DNA of 23,941 bases from an uncultured Blautia sp. (GTDB lineage Bacteria; Bacillota; Clostridia; Lachnospirales; Lachnospiraceae). A program made the position numbers and the translations under genes. Location of the stretch: the NCBI GenBank assembly GCA_900765525.1, contig CAAFRY010000220.1, positions 1 to 23,941 of the forward strand, given 5' to 3'. How positions within the stretch are numbered: position 1 is the first letter of the stretch; the number at the start of each line of letters is the position of its first letter. Shown here piece by piece: positions 16,150 through 23,519 of the stretch. The notes under the pieces are model-generated. The model made no database searches. It was given only the letters and a program-made list of their open reading frames with translations, and was not told the DNA's origin.

Positions 16150-16176
16150 GGGTACCCTTGTTCAGAGAGGGTACCC
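16150..16176. repeat. GGGTACCC inverted repeat between pgsA and cinA
   Basis: The palindrome GGGTACCC occurs at 16150-16157 and 16169-16176; the two copies can pair with each other into a nine-pair stem (with A16149 and T16177). Only a short CTTT follows, so a terminator is doubtful and read-through into cinA is likely. Confidence 0.4.
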
Positions 16177-16223
16177 TCTTTGGAAAAGGGTAGTTGCTGT
16201 GGATACAAGATGGGAGGGAGAAT

Positions 16224-17354
16224 ATGAAGGCGGAAATCATATGTGCAGACCAGAAGCTTCTTTTAGGAGAGAAGGTAAACAGGGCCGGAGCCTATATTGC
16301 CGGAAGGTGTATCTCTCTCGGACTTACCCTTATGGGACAGAGTATCCCGGGTGAGGATAGGCGGCGGCTGGGCGCTTGTCTGCGTCAGGCCTTTCGGCGT
16401 TCGGATGTCCTGTTTCTCCTGGCAGATTCCGGAGAAGCTCAGAAAGAGCTTTTGCGGGAAAGCGCCGGGAAGGTTTTGAAAAAAGAGATTGCTCCTGAAA
16501 CAGAAGTGTTGGAGGAAAAGGGAAGACTGCTGTTTTTCTTTTCCGGCAGTGAAAAGAAAATCTGCCAGCTTTTTGAAACTCAGGCATTGCCCTGTCTGGA
16601 AAAGAACCGGCAGGGAGTCCTCTGTACCCGTATTTTAAAAATATGCGGCACTCAGGAAGGACAGGCGGCAAAGGCTCTTGGAACAATACGAAAACGGAAG
16701 AATCCGGAAATCTTACTTTCAGAAACACCAGGGGAGACAGAGGTTTGTCTCAGAGCCAGGGGGGAAGACGAGAGTCAGGCCAGGAAGCTTTTGGAACCAG
16801 CAGAGAGAAAGCTATGGGAAACTTTTGGCAGTCATATTTACGGGAAAGATAAGAATGCTTCCTTAGAGGCTGCGGTGGTTGAGCTTCTGAAAGAGAAAGG
16901 TCTTACCGTGACAACCGTAGAATCTTGTACTGCAGGGGCTCTGGCAGCCAGAATCGTAAATGTGTCCGGGGCTTCCCAGGTATTAAAGCAGGGCTTTGTT
17001 ACCTATTCTAATAAAGCCAAGCGGCAGCTTGTAAAGGTGAAGAAAAGCACCTTAAAGGAACATGGAGCCGTCAGCCGGAAATGTGCCAAAGAGATGGCCC
17101 AGGGAGGAGCCCGGGCTGCCGGTGCAGATGCAGCTTTGTCTGTCACCGGCCTGGCCGGTCCGGAAGGGGGGACGCCCCAGACTCCGGTAGGCACGGTGTT
17201 TATAGGCTGCTGTCTGAAAGGAAAGACTGAGGTGCTGGAATGTCATTTTCAGGGGGACAGAACCCAGATAAGAGCCCAGGCAGTTTCTATGGCCCTGACT
17301 CTTCTGAGAGACTGCCTGCTGAAAGAGGAGACTGTACAAAAAGAGACCCTGTAA
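16224..17354 (+). CDS. cinA: CinA-like protein: degenerate N-terminal domain plus intact PncC-type NMN amidohydrolase domain
   Basis: A 376-residue protein laid out like CinA. The C-terminal domain (about 210-370) keeps the nicotinamide-mononucleotide deamidase signature: TVESCTAGALAARI (231-244, with S234), GFVTYSNKAK (257-266) and SVTGLAGPEGGTPQTPVGTV (306-325). The N-terminal COG1058 domain starts normally (MKAEIICADQKLLLGEKVN) but the expected GTELL element reads ADQKLL, and the TGGLGPTxDD motif after the RSDVLFLL strand is replaced by ADSGEAQKELLRE. It is also shorter than usual (about 200 versus about 250 residues). The deamidase activity is therefore expected, the ADP-ribose pyrophosphatase-type activity of the N-terminal domain is not. 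GGGAGGGAG (16212-16220) fixes the ATG at 16224; the frame opens at a TTG at 16194. recA, a frequent neighbour, is absent. Confidence 0.88.
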   Translation: MKAEIICADQKLLLGEKVNRAGAYIAGRCISLGLTLMGQSIPGEDRRRLGACLRQAFRRSDVLFLLADSGEAQKELLRESAGKVLKKEIAPETEVLEEKGRLLFFFSGSEKKICQLFETQALPCLEKNRQGVLCTRILKICGTQEGQAAKALGTIRKRKNPEILLSETPGETEVCLRARGEDESQARKLLEPAERKLWETFGSHIYGKDKNASLEAAVVELLKEKGLTVTTVESCTAGALAARIVNVSGASQVLKQGFVTYSNKAKRQLVKVKKSTLKEHGAVSRKCAKEMAQGGARAAGADAALSVTGLAGPEGGTPQTPVGTVFIGCCLKGKTEVLECHFQGDRTQIRAQAVSMALTLLRDCLLKEETVQKETL

Positions 17355-17392
17355 ACAAGACGGTGTAAAGCTTTTGCCTGTCCCGGGAGAGG

Positions 17393-17438
17393 AGCTGCCC
17401 CACCTGATTATTTTGGCTTTTAGTTTCGTGGGGCAGCT
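17393..17438. repeat. Eleven-pair inverted repeat after cinA
   Basis: AGCTGCCCCAC (17393-17403) pairs perfectly with GTGGGGCAGCT (17428-17438) around a 24-base T-rich loop. It sits between convergent cinA and the minus-strand unit ending at 17446. There is no T-run next to either arm, so a standard intrinsic terminator is not seen, though the position suggests a transcription end. Confidence 0.5.
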
Positions 17439-17445
17439 TCCGGAT

Positions 17446-17892
17446 TCAGTGAAAAAGCTTCATCATCTGGATGATTTTTTCCATTCTGGCTACCTCTTCC
17501 GGTGATTTGCCTGCTTTTAGGACCTGGATAATGGCATCCATCTCCTGAGAAGAAAAACGCAGGCCCCGGGATTTATTCTGGGTGGCAGCGGACATAAGAA
17601 AGGGCAGCAGCTCGGAGGGATTTTTCCCGGCTCCCTGCTGGGCCAGGGTGTTTAACATGGCCAGCTTGGCAGCGTCCATGCCTGCCAAATCAGGATGATT
17701 TACCCAGGAGTTTTTCTCCTGGGCTTTTTTTTGCCCGGAATCTGAGCTGCCAAAAGCATTTGTTCCATTCTTTTGTCCGGATTTTTTGTTTCCCAGGCCA
17801 TTTTGCTGAAGGTCTGCTGTTCCCGGAGGGTTTTGCCCCGGGCTTTTTTGTTGGGAATTTTCCTTTGGCTGTTGGTTTGGGCGATTATTCAT
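17446..17892 (-). CDS. Hypothetical protein, Gln/Asn/Lys-rich N-terminus with small helical C-terminal domain
   Basis: A 148-residue protein that I do not recognise as a named family. Residues 1-62 are low in complexity and rich in Asn, Gln, Gly, Lys, Pro and Ser, probably disordered. Residues about 64-148 look like a compact helical domain (NHPDLAGMDAAKLAMLNTLAQQ, then SELLPFLMSAATQ, then FSSQEMDAIIQVLKAGKSPEEVARMEKIIQMM). No signal peptide or membrane segment is seen, so it is probably cytoplasmic. Its ATG lies inside the last codons of the upstream gene (eight-base overlap), so the two are translated together. GGAG is 12 bases upstream of the start. Function unknown; a spore- or division-linked role is possible but unsupported. 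Confidence 0.75.
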   Translation of the reverse strand: MNNRPNQQPKENSQQKSPGQNPPGTADLQQNGLGNKKSGQKNGTNAFGSSDSGQKKAQEKNSWVNHPDLAGMDAAKLAMLNTLAQQGAGKNPSELLPFLMSAATQNKSRGLRFSSQEMDAIIQVLKAGKSPEEVARMEKIIQMMKLFH

Positions 17893-18253
17893 AATTGCTG
17901 CTGGCTCCTTTCGGCTGGCTGTCCGAAGACGCCGGAGTCTGGGTTAATTCAAACATCTGGAGCATAGCCAGGGTGTTAATCATGCCGTCTAACTGCTCCT
18001 TCACAGGACCGTGGCAAACCTTGCTGCAGGCGGTGAGCATTTCCAAAGGACTGGTTCTGGAGTGAGACTGGGCACATATCTGCATATTCTGAGAGGGAGC
18101 CTGAAAAAGCCGGATAGTGTTTTGCAGCTCCAGAAATTTAGCAAACACAGAGACAAGGGACTGGCCTCTGGCCGGAAGATAGGGCAGAGCAGCCTTTAGC
18201 ATTTCCACGGAATCCTCAGCCACCATTTCATCCAGAAGACATTGATTTTCCAT
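17885..18253 (-). CDS. Hypothetical protein, first gene of a two-gene unit
   Basis: A 122-residue protein of unknown function. It is mostly helical, with MVAEDSVEMLKAALPYLP near the N-terminus, then a helix SLVSVFAKFLELQNTIRLFQ (32-51), and a second helical block (PVKEQLDGMINTLAMLQMFEL) before a short polar tail. There is no signal peptide or membrane helix. Two cysteines near residue 80 (CSKVC) are spaced like a possible metal or disulphide pair, but alone prove nothing. AAGGAA precedes the ATG at 18253. It overlaps the next gene by eight bases. The pair is convergent to the cinA operon and divergent from the small gene before alaS. Confidence 0.75.
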   Translation of the reverse strand: MENQCLLDEMVAEDSVEMLKAALPYLPARGQSLVSVFAKFLELQNTIRLFQAPSQNMQICAQSHSRTSPLEMLTACSKVCHGPVKEQLDGMINTLAMLQMFELTQTPASSDSQPKGASSNYE

Positions 18254-18378
18254 AGACAGCTTCCTTTTTTGCAGTTTGCTACACTATATGCAGAGCAAGA
18301 AGGCTCTATGCATGGCCTTGCTTTATGTCTTTTGACCTGCAGTGTCATATTCTAGTAAGGAAAGGAGAATCTCAGATT

Positions 18379-18543
18379 ATGGAAAGACAAGAAACCAGAT
18401 TAGTGGAAGAGGGTAATACCATTTATGAAATAGATTTAGACTGTATGAGAAGAAAGCAGAGAAAGAAAAACCAGGAGCAGAGGAATAGAAATCAGGAAAT
18501 ATCGGGAGATGAGGGGCCGTCACCGGTGCAGGATTTTTCTTGA
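18379..18543 (+). CDS. Small hypothetical protein (54 residues)
   Basis: A 54-residue charged protein: MERQETRLVEEGNTIYEIDL, then an Arg/Lys-rich helix (CMRRKQRKKNQEQRNRNQE) and an acidic tail. AAAGGAG at 18361-18367 is 11 bases before the ATG, a little far but strong; a longer in-frame start at 18325 has no such site. The protein has no membrane segment. The stop codon lies inside the -35 box of the alaS promoter. It is probably real, given the ribosome site and the compact non-random composition, but function is unknown. Confidence 0.6.
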   Translation: MERQETRLVEEGNTIYEIDLDCMRRKQRKKNQEQRNRNQEISGDEGPSPVQDFS

Positions 18544-18568
18544 AATGCCAGGTTTCATGTGCTATGAT
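18540..18568 (+). promoter_or_regulatory. Promoter of alaS
   Basis: TTGAAA (18540-18545) and TATGAT (18563-18568) are 17 bases apart. Transcription would start near 18575 and give an 80-base leader with a small hairpin (TGTCTG/CAGGCA around 18594-18610). This is too short for a T-box riboswitch, and no T-box sequence is seen. Confidence 0.65.
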
Positions 18569-18654
18569 AAAAAACAGTGACTGAATTGGTAATGTCTGTG
18601 AAACAGGCATAGCTGTTTAGAATAGAAAAGAGATACTGTCAGGAGGGAAATACC

Positions 18655-21294
18655 GTGGAGAAATACGGAGTGAACGAACTAAGAAGAATGTTTTTGGATT
18701 TCTTTGAGAGCAAGGGGCATTTAGCCATGAAGAGCTTTTCCCTTGTTCCTCACAATGATAAAAGTCTGCTGTTGATAAACTCAGGCATGGCGCCTTTGAA
18801 ACCTTATTTTACAGGTGCGGAGATTCCGCCCAGAAACAGAGTTACCACATGCCAGAAGTGCATCCGCACCGGGGATATTGAAAATGTAGGAAAAACTGCC
18901 CGTCACGGCACCTTTTTTGAGATGTTGGGCAACTTTTCCTTTGGAGATTATTTTAAGCACGAGGCCATTGCCTGGTCCTGGGAATTTCTGACCCAGGTGG
19001 TGGGATTGGACCCACAGCGTCTGTATCCCTCTGTATATCTGGACGATGACGAGGCTTTTGACATCTGGAATAAAGAAATCGGAATTCCGGCAGAAAGAAT
19101 CTACCGTTTTGGAAAAGAAGATAATTTCTGGGAGCACGGGGCAGGTCCCTGCGGTCCCTGTTCAGAAATATATTATGACAGAGGAGAAAAATATGGCTGC
19201 GGCAAACCAGACTGTCAGGTAGGCTGTGACTGCGACCGTTATATGGAAATCTGGAATAATGTGTTTACCCAGTTTGACAATGACGGAGAGGGACATTATA
19301 CAGAGCTGGAGCATAAAAATATTGATACAGGTATGGGACTGGAGCGTCTGGCTTCTGTGGTCCAGGATGTGGACTCTATTTTTGATGTGGATACCCTTTG
19401 TGCCCTGAGAAATAAGGTTTGTCAGATGGCCGGAACAGAATATAAGAAAGATGAAGCAAAGGATGTTTCCATCCGTCTGATTACAGACCATATCCGTTCC
19501 GCTACCTTTATGATTTCCGACGGAATTATGCCTACTAATGAGGGAAGAGGCTATGTGCTGCGTCGTTTAATCCGCCGGGCTGCCCGTCACGGACGTCTTC
19601 TGGGAATCCAGGGAAATTTCCTGGCTGAATTAAGCGATACGGTTATCCAGGGGTCTAAGGACGGCTATCCGGAATTAGAGGAAAAGAAGGACTTTATCTT
19701 CCAGGTTCTGACCAAGGAGGAAGAGCAGTTTAATAAAACCATTGACCAGGGTCTTCACATTTTAGGAGAAATGGAAGAGCAGATGCAGAAGGCCGGCGAA
19801 AAGCAGCTGTCCGGAGAGAATGCCTTTAAGCTTTATGACACCTACGGATTCCCTATAGATTTGACCAGGGAGATTCTGGAGGAAAAGGGCTATACCATAG
19901 ATGAGGAAGGCTTTAAGAGCTGTATGGAGGTTCAGAGGAAGAAAGCCAGAGACGCCAGAGGCACCACCAATTATATGGGTGCAGACGCCACAGTTTATGA
20001 CCAGCTTGACCCGGAACTTACCACAGAATTTGTAGGTTATGATAATTTAGAATATCAGTCAAAAATCACCGCCCTTACTACCCAGGAGGAAGTAGTGGAT
20101 GCACTTACAGAGGACCAGAGAGGAACCATTATCACAGAGCAGACTCCTTTCTATGCAACTATGGGCGGACAGCAGGGAGATAAAGGACTTATTCTGTTAG
20201 GAGACGCTGCCTTTGAGGTGGAGGATACTATCCATTTAAGAGGCGGTAAATATGGCCATGTGGGCCGTCTTGCAAAAGGTATGCTGAAGGTGGGAGATGT
20301 AGTTACTCTTCAGGTAGATGCAGAGGGAAGAGCAAACTGCTGTAAGAATCACAGTGCTACCCATTTGCTGCAGAAGGCTTTGAAAACTGTTTTAGGCTCC
20401 CATGTTGAGCAGAAGGGTTCTCTGGTAACTCCACAGAGACTGCGCTTTGACTTTGCCCACTTCCAGGCTATGACACAGGAGGAGCTGGCTCAGGTAGAAG
20501 CTCTGGTAAACCAGGAAATTCAGGCAGCCCTTCCGGTAAGCACAGATATTATGACTATTGACCAGGCCAAGAAGACAGGGGCCATGGCTCTTTTCGGCGA
20601 GAAATACGGGGAAAAGGTGCGTGTGGTATCCATGGGAGATTTCTCTAAGGAACTTTGCGGAGGAACCCATGTGTCTAATACCGGAGTGATTACTATCTTT
20701 AAGATTGTATCAGAAAGCGGAATCGCTGCCGGAGTGCGCCGTATCGAGGCTCTTACCGGGGAAGGAGTATTTGCTTATTACAGAGAAATTGAGAAACGGC
20801 AGCAGGAAATCGCAGCTATGCTGAAAACCACGCCGGGAGAGATTGAGGAAAAGCTGGCACATCTTCAGGCTGAGGTAAAGGCTCTTCACAGCGAAAATGA
20901 ATCTTTAAAGGCCAAGATGGCTCAGGATGCAGTGGGAGATGTGATGAACCAGGTGCAGGAAGTAAAAGGCGTGAAGCTTCTGGCTGTTTCCCTTGCAGAT
21001 GTGGATATGAACGGCCTTCGTGACTTAGGCGACCAGTTAAAGGAAAAGCTGGGAGAAGGTGTTGTAGTACTGGCCAGCGTGGCCGGCGGAAAGGTAAGCC
21101 TTCTTGCCATGGCTACCCAGGAGGCCCAGAAGGCAGGAGCCCATGCAGGAAATTTGATAAAAGGAATGGCAGCCATTGTGGGCGGCGGCGGCGGCGGACG
21201 TCCGGCTATGGCTCAGGCTGGCGGCAAAAATCCCGAGAAAGTAGGGGATGCTTTAAAAGCTGCAGCAGAGATTTTGGCAGACCAGGTAAAATAA
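18655..21294 (+). CDS. alaS: Alanine--tRNA ligase
   Basis: A full-length 879-residue alanyl-tRNA synthetase, which charges tRNA-Ala and removes mischarged serine or glycine. The class II catalytic core opens with MEKYGVNELRRMFLDFFESKGH and LLINSGMAPLKPYFTG, and contains RHGTFFEMLGNFSFGDYFK. The editing domain has the zinc ligands H566 and H570 (HSATH) and C668 and H672 (CGGTH). A coiled coil (about 715-760) and a C-Ala domain follow, with a six-glycine run before RPAMAQAGGK. The start is GTG at 18655 with AGGAGGG seven bases upstream. It also supplies the Ala-tRNA used by RqcH, encoded elsewhere in the window. Confidence 0.97.
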   Translation: MEKYGVNELRRMFLDFFESKGHLAMKSFSLVPHNDKSLLLINSGMAPLKPYFTGAEIPPRNRVTTCQKCIRTGDIENVGKTARHGTFFEMLGNFSFGDYFKHEAIAWSWEFLTQVVGLDPQRLYPSVYLDDDEAFDIWNKEIGIPAERIYRFGKEDNFWEHGAGPCGPCSEIYYDRGEKYGCGKPDCQVGCDCDRYMEIWNNVFTQFDNDGEGHYTELEHKNIDTGMGLERLASVVQDVDSIFDVDTLCALRNKVCQMAGTEYKKDEAKDVSIRLITDHIRSATFMISDGIMPTNEGRGYVLRRLIRRAARHGRLLGIQGNFLAELSDTVIQGSKDGYPELEEKKDFIFQVLTKEEEQFNKTIDQGLHILGEMEEQMQKAGEKQLSGENAFKLYDTYGFPIDLTREILEEKGYTIDEEGFKSCMEVQRKKARDARGTTNYMGADATVYDQLDPELTTEFVGYDNLEYQSKITALTTQEEVVDALTEDQRGTIITEQTPFYATMGGQQGDKGLILLGDAAFEVEDTIHLRGGKYGHVGRLAKGMLKVGDVVTLQVDAEGRANCCKNHSATHLLQKALKTVLGSHVEQKGSLVTPQRLRFDFAHFQAMTQEELAQVEALVNQEIQAALPVSTDIMTIDQAKKTGAMALFGEKYGEKVRVVSMGDFSKELCGGTHVSNTGVITIFKIVSESGIAAGVRRIEALTGEGVFAYYREIEKRQQEIAAMLKTTPGEIEEKLAHLQAEVKALHSENESLKAKMAQDAVGDVMNQVQEVKGVKLLAVSLADVDMNGLRDLGDQLKEKLGEGVVVLASVAGGKVSLLAMATQEAQKAGAHAGNLIKGMAAIVGGGGGGRPAMAQAGGKNPEKVGDALKAAAEILADQVK

Positions 21295-21302
21295 TTCTTG
21301 TC

Positions 21303-21331
21303 CCTGTATTTTCGGCAAGAGAAAATACAGG
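21303..21331 (+). terminator. Hairpin after alaS, candidate terminator
   Basis: CCTGTATTTTC (21303-21313) pairs with GAAAATACAGG (21321-21331) around a seven-base loop, eight bases after the alaS stop. A T-run does not follow directly (the next T6 is about 25 bases on), so it may serve 3'-end protection or partial termination. Confidence 0.5.
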
Positions 21332-21384
21332 AGAGCGAACCATAACAAATAATGTAATTTTTTAAGAAAAATTATTTAAAATAG

Positions 21385-21412
21385 TTGACGTATGCTAAAA
21401 ATCTGCTATAAT
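21385..21412 (+). promoter_or_regulatory. Promoter of rpsU
   Basis: TTGACG (21385-21390) and TATAAT (21407-21412) with a 16-base spacer and a TGC extension before the -10 box. The start would be near 21419, leaving a 70-base leader. Confidence 0.75.
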
Positions 21413-21489
21413 ATCATTTGTGCAATAAAAATACCCAGACAGTTGTATTATGCACAATTTACAGCTGGAGGGAGGTTAGGTGTGAGACT

Positions 21490-21666
21490 ATGTCAAACGT
21501 AATCGTAAAAGAGAACGAGACTTTGGATAGCGCTTTACGTCGTTTCAAGCGTAGCTGTGCTAAGGCAGGCATTCAGCAGGAAATCCGTAAAAGAGAGCAT
21601 TACGAGAAACCTAGTGTTCGTCGTAAGAAAAAATCTGAAGCAGCTAGAAAACGTAAATATAATTAA
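21490..21666 (+). CDS. rpsU: 30S ribosomal protein bS21
   Basis: A 58-residue ribosomal protein, the usual length in Clostridia. The sequence [20 protein letters not shown], then the [20 protein letters not shown] segment and a very basic tail ([15 protein letters not shown]), is diagnostic. bS21 sits near the anti-Shine-Dalgarno part of 16S RNA and affects initiation. GGAGGGAGG at 21467-21475 is rather far (14 bases), while AGGTG at 21478-21482 is seven bases before the ATG. It has its own promoter and is monocistronic, ending at a terminator directly after the stop. Confidence 0.96.
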   Translation: MSNVIVKENETLDSALRRFKRSCAKAGIQQEIRKREHYEKPSVRRKKKSEAARKRKYN

Positions 21667-21679
21667 TGTGCAGTAAAGG

Positions 21680-21704
21680 CCTCTGGACAATACCAGGGGC
21701 TTTT
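21680..21704 (+). terminator. Intrinsic terminator of rpsU
   Basis: GCCTCTGG (21680-21687) pairs with CCAGGGGC (21693-21700, one G-U pair) around a six-base loop and runs into TTTTGTTCTT. The left arm is also part of the terminal repeat of the larger palindromic element, so it has two alternative partners. Confidence 0.8.
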
Positions 21705-21819
21705 GTTCTTCTATAGGAAACTCCTTTGAATTTCCTATAGAAGAACAAAAAGCCCTCCGGGCAGGAACGCACTGCGGTGGAGAGGAGCTATGTCGCTAAA
21801 GCGACCCACCGCAGGCGGA

Positions 21820-21845
21820 GAATCCTGCTTTACAGGATTCTTTTT
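21820..21845 (+). terminator. Intrinsic terminator at the end of the palindromic element
   Basis: GAATCCTG (21820-21827) pairs with CAGGATTC (21833-21840), followed by TTTTT. No plus-strand gene needs it, since rpsU already ends at the terminator before, so it may end a transcript that starts within the element. TCCTGC here can alternatively pair with GCAGGA at 21761-21766. Confidence 0.7.
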
Positions 21846-21891
21846 CATTACAAAGGGAGTCCAGAGGCTTTTTCTGTAAGGGCAAAATAGG

Positions 21892-21934
21892 GCTGTGTCA
21901 GGAAACGAAATCGGAGAGCGTTTCCTGACACAGC
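21892..21934. repeat. Perfect 16-bp inverted repeat before cls
   Basis: GCTGTGTCAGGAAACG (21892-21907) and its exact reverse complement (21919-21934) enclose an 11-base loop. It ends 26 bases before the cls start codon and has no T-run. It would form a very stable hairpin in the cls leader; it could protect the 5' end or be an insertion scar. Confidence 0.6.
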
Positions 21935-21960
21935 TCCGAGACAGGAAGCAAGGACGCAGT

Positions 21961-23496
21961 ATGAAAAAGATTATAGATATTTTATCCAGCAGACTTTTTG
22001 TCACCATTGCGGCGGTTCTGCTGCAGCTCATCTGGATTTTTGCCATGCTCTGGGGACTGGGAGCTTTTTCCGGGCATGTGATGAACCTGATTAGCCTGCT
22101 GAGCCTGATATTAGTTCTGTGGATTGTAAATAAAAGAATAAATCCATCTTATAAACTGGCTTGGACCATCCTAATCCTGGCGGTTCCGGTGTTCGGCTTG
22201 ATTATTTACCTGCTGCTGGGTCAGTCCAGGGTGGCCAAAAAGATGATGCAGGAGTCAGAGCTGGTTCTTCGCCAGATAACCAACTTTTTTAAAGAGGACA
22301 AAAAGACCAGGGAAGAGATGGAGGCCACGGATTTAGGGGCAGCCATCCAGTCCGCCTATATCCGGGATTATGCGGGATACCCGGTTCACAGAAAAACTAC
22401 CACCAAATATTATGCAGTGGGAGACGATATGTTTCTGGATATGCTGGAAGATTTAAAGAAGGCAGAGCATTTCATTTTTCTGGAGTATTTCATTATCCGG
22501 GAAGGCAGGATGTGGAATCAGATGCTGGATGTGCTGGAGGAAAAGGTGAAACAGGGAGTGGATGTCCGACTTATCTATGATGATATGGGATGTGTCAGCA
22601 CCCTTCCCACCAGATATTACAAAAAGCTTCAGGCTAAGGGCATTAAATGTGCTGCCTTTAACCCGGTACGGCCCATTTTGAATATTGTGCTGAACAACCG
22701 GGACCACAGGAAAATCCTGGTGATAGACGGCCATACCGGCTACACGGGAGGCCTGAACCTGGCAGACGAATATATTAACGAGATGGAACGTTTCGGTCAC
22801 TGGAAGGACACAGGAGTCCGCCTTCACGGAGAAGGTGTGTGGAATCTGACAGTTATGTTCCTGCAGATGTGGTCCGTAATTACCAGGACCAAAACCCATC
22901 TGCCAGCCTATGGTCCTTATGTGTATCACACCGGGGAGTTTGAGGATGACGGCTTTGTCCAGCCTTACGGAGATTCCCCTCTGGACAATGAGGTAGTGGG
23001 AGAAAATGTTTATCTGAATATGATAAACCAGGCTAAGCGGTATATTTATATTTCCACACCTTACCTTATAATTGACAACGAGATGATGACAGCCCTGTGT
23101 CTGGCCTCTAAAAAAGGGGTGGATGTAAGGATTATCACCCCGGGAATTCCTGACAAACGGCTGGTATTTCTTCTCACCCAGTCTTACTATGAACAGCTGT
23201 TAAGCGCAGGAGTGAGAATTTATGAGTATACTCCCGGCTTTATCCATGCTAAAAATTTTGTGTGCGATGACGAGCTGGCGGCTGTGGGAACCATAAACCT
23301 GGATTACCGCAGTCTGTATCTTCACTTTGAATGTGCTGCCTGGATGTACCGATGCGGCGCAGTAGCTCAGGTGAAAGAGGATATGATGGAAACTTTTGAT
23401 GTCAGCCATGAAATCACTCTGGATTGGTGCAGGAAGCAAAACGTATTCCGTAGAGGAATGCAGAGTATTTTAAGGCTGTTTGCCCCTATGCTGTAA
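21961..23496 (+). CDS. cls: Cardiolipin synthase (phospholipase D type)
   Basis: A 511-residue membrane enzyme that joins two phosphatidylglycerol molecules into cardiolipin and glycerol. Three hydrophobic segments near the N-terminus (about 12-32, 40-56 and 66-86) anchor it. Two HKD motifs follow: H249-R-K in NNRDHRKILVIDGHTGYTGG and H429-A-K in GFIHAKNFVCDDELAAVGTINLD, each with the downstream Asp. Length is typical of Firmicutes Cls. The start is the ATG at 21961 (MKKIIDILSSRLF) with AAGGA at 21950-21954; the frame extends to a GTG at 21895 but that would place the start inside a strong hairpin. PgsA, which makes its precursor, is encoded in the same window. Confidence 0.94.
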   Translation: MKKIIDILSSRLFVTIAAVLLQLIWIFAMLWGLGAFSGHVMNLISLLSLILVLWIVNKRINPSYKLAWTILILAVPVFGLIIYLLLGQSRVAKKMMQESELVLRQITNFFKEDKKTREEMEATDLGAAIQSAYIRDYAGYPVHRKTTTKYYAVGDDMFLDMLEDLKKAEHFIFLEYFIIREGRMWNQMLDVLEEKVKQGVDVRLIYDDMGCVSTLPTRYYKKLQAKGIKCAAFNPVRPILNIVLNNRDHRKILVIDGHTGYTGGLNLADEYINEMERFGHWKDTGVRLHGEGVWNLTVMFLQMWSVITRTKTHLPAYGPYVYHTGEFEDDGFVQPYGDSPLDNEVVGENVYLNMINQAKRYIYISTPYLIIDNEMMTALCLASKKGVDVRIITPGIPDKRLVFLLTQSYYEQLLSAGVRIYEYTPGFIHAKNFVCDDELAAVGTINLDYRSLYLHFECAAWMYRCGAVAQVKEDMMETFDVSHEITLDWCRKQNVFRRGMQSILRLFAPML

Positions 23497-23519
23497 GGAG
23501 GATAGAGGATTATTTCCTA

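Larger units (their letters stand above)
21671..21876. repeat. Nested palindromic element with 18-bp imperfect terminal inverted repeats
   Basis: The left end CAGTAAAGGCCTCTGGAC (21671-21688) and the reverse complement of the right end (21859-21876) agree at 16 of 18 positions. Between them lie the rpsU terminator, a 24-base inverted repeat (21697-21720 with 21731-21755, one extra base in the right arm), a GCCC/GGGC hairpin, a compound stem (21772-21780 with 21806-21814 enclosing GTCGC-TAAA-GCGAC at 21792-21805), and a T-tailed hairpin (21820-21845). It has no reading frame of note. It looks like a MITE-type or REP-like mobile repeat, or a structured RNA; copy number would decide. Confidence 0.5.

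Noticed and set aside
18569..18654. T-box riboswitch before alaS
   Set aside because: The leader after the mapped-by-sequence promoter is only about 80 bases and no T-box consensus or terminator/antiterminator pair is visible.
21181..21198. GGC repeat tract near the end of alaS
   Set aside because: It codes for the glycine-rich linker typical of the AlaRS C-terminal region; not a separate repeat element.
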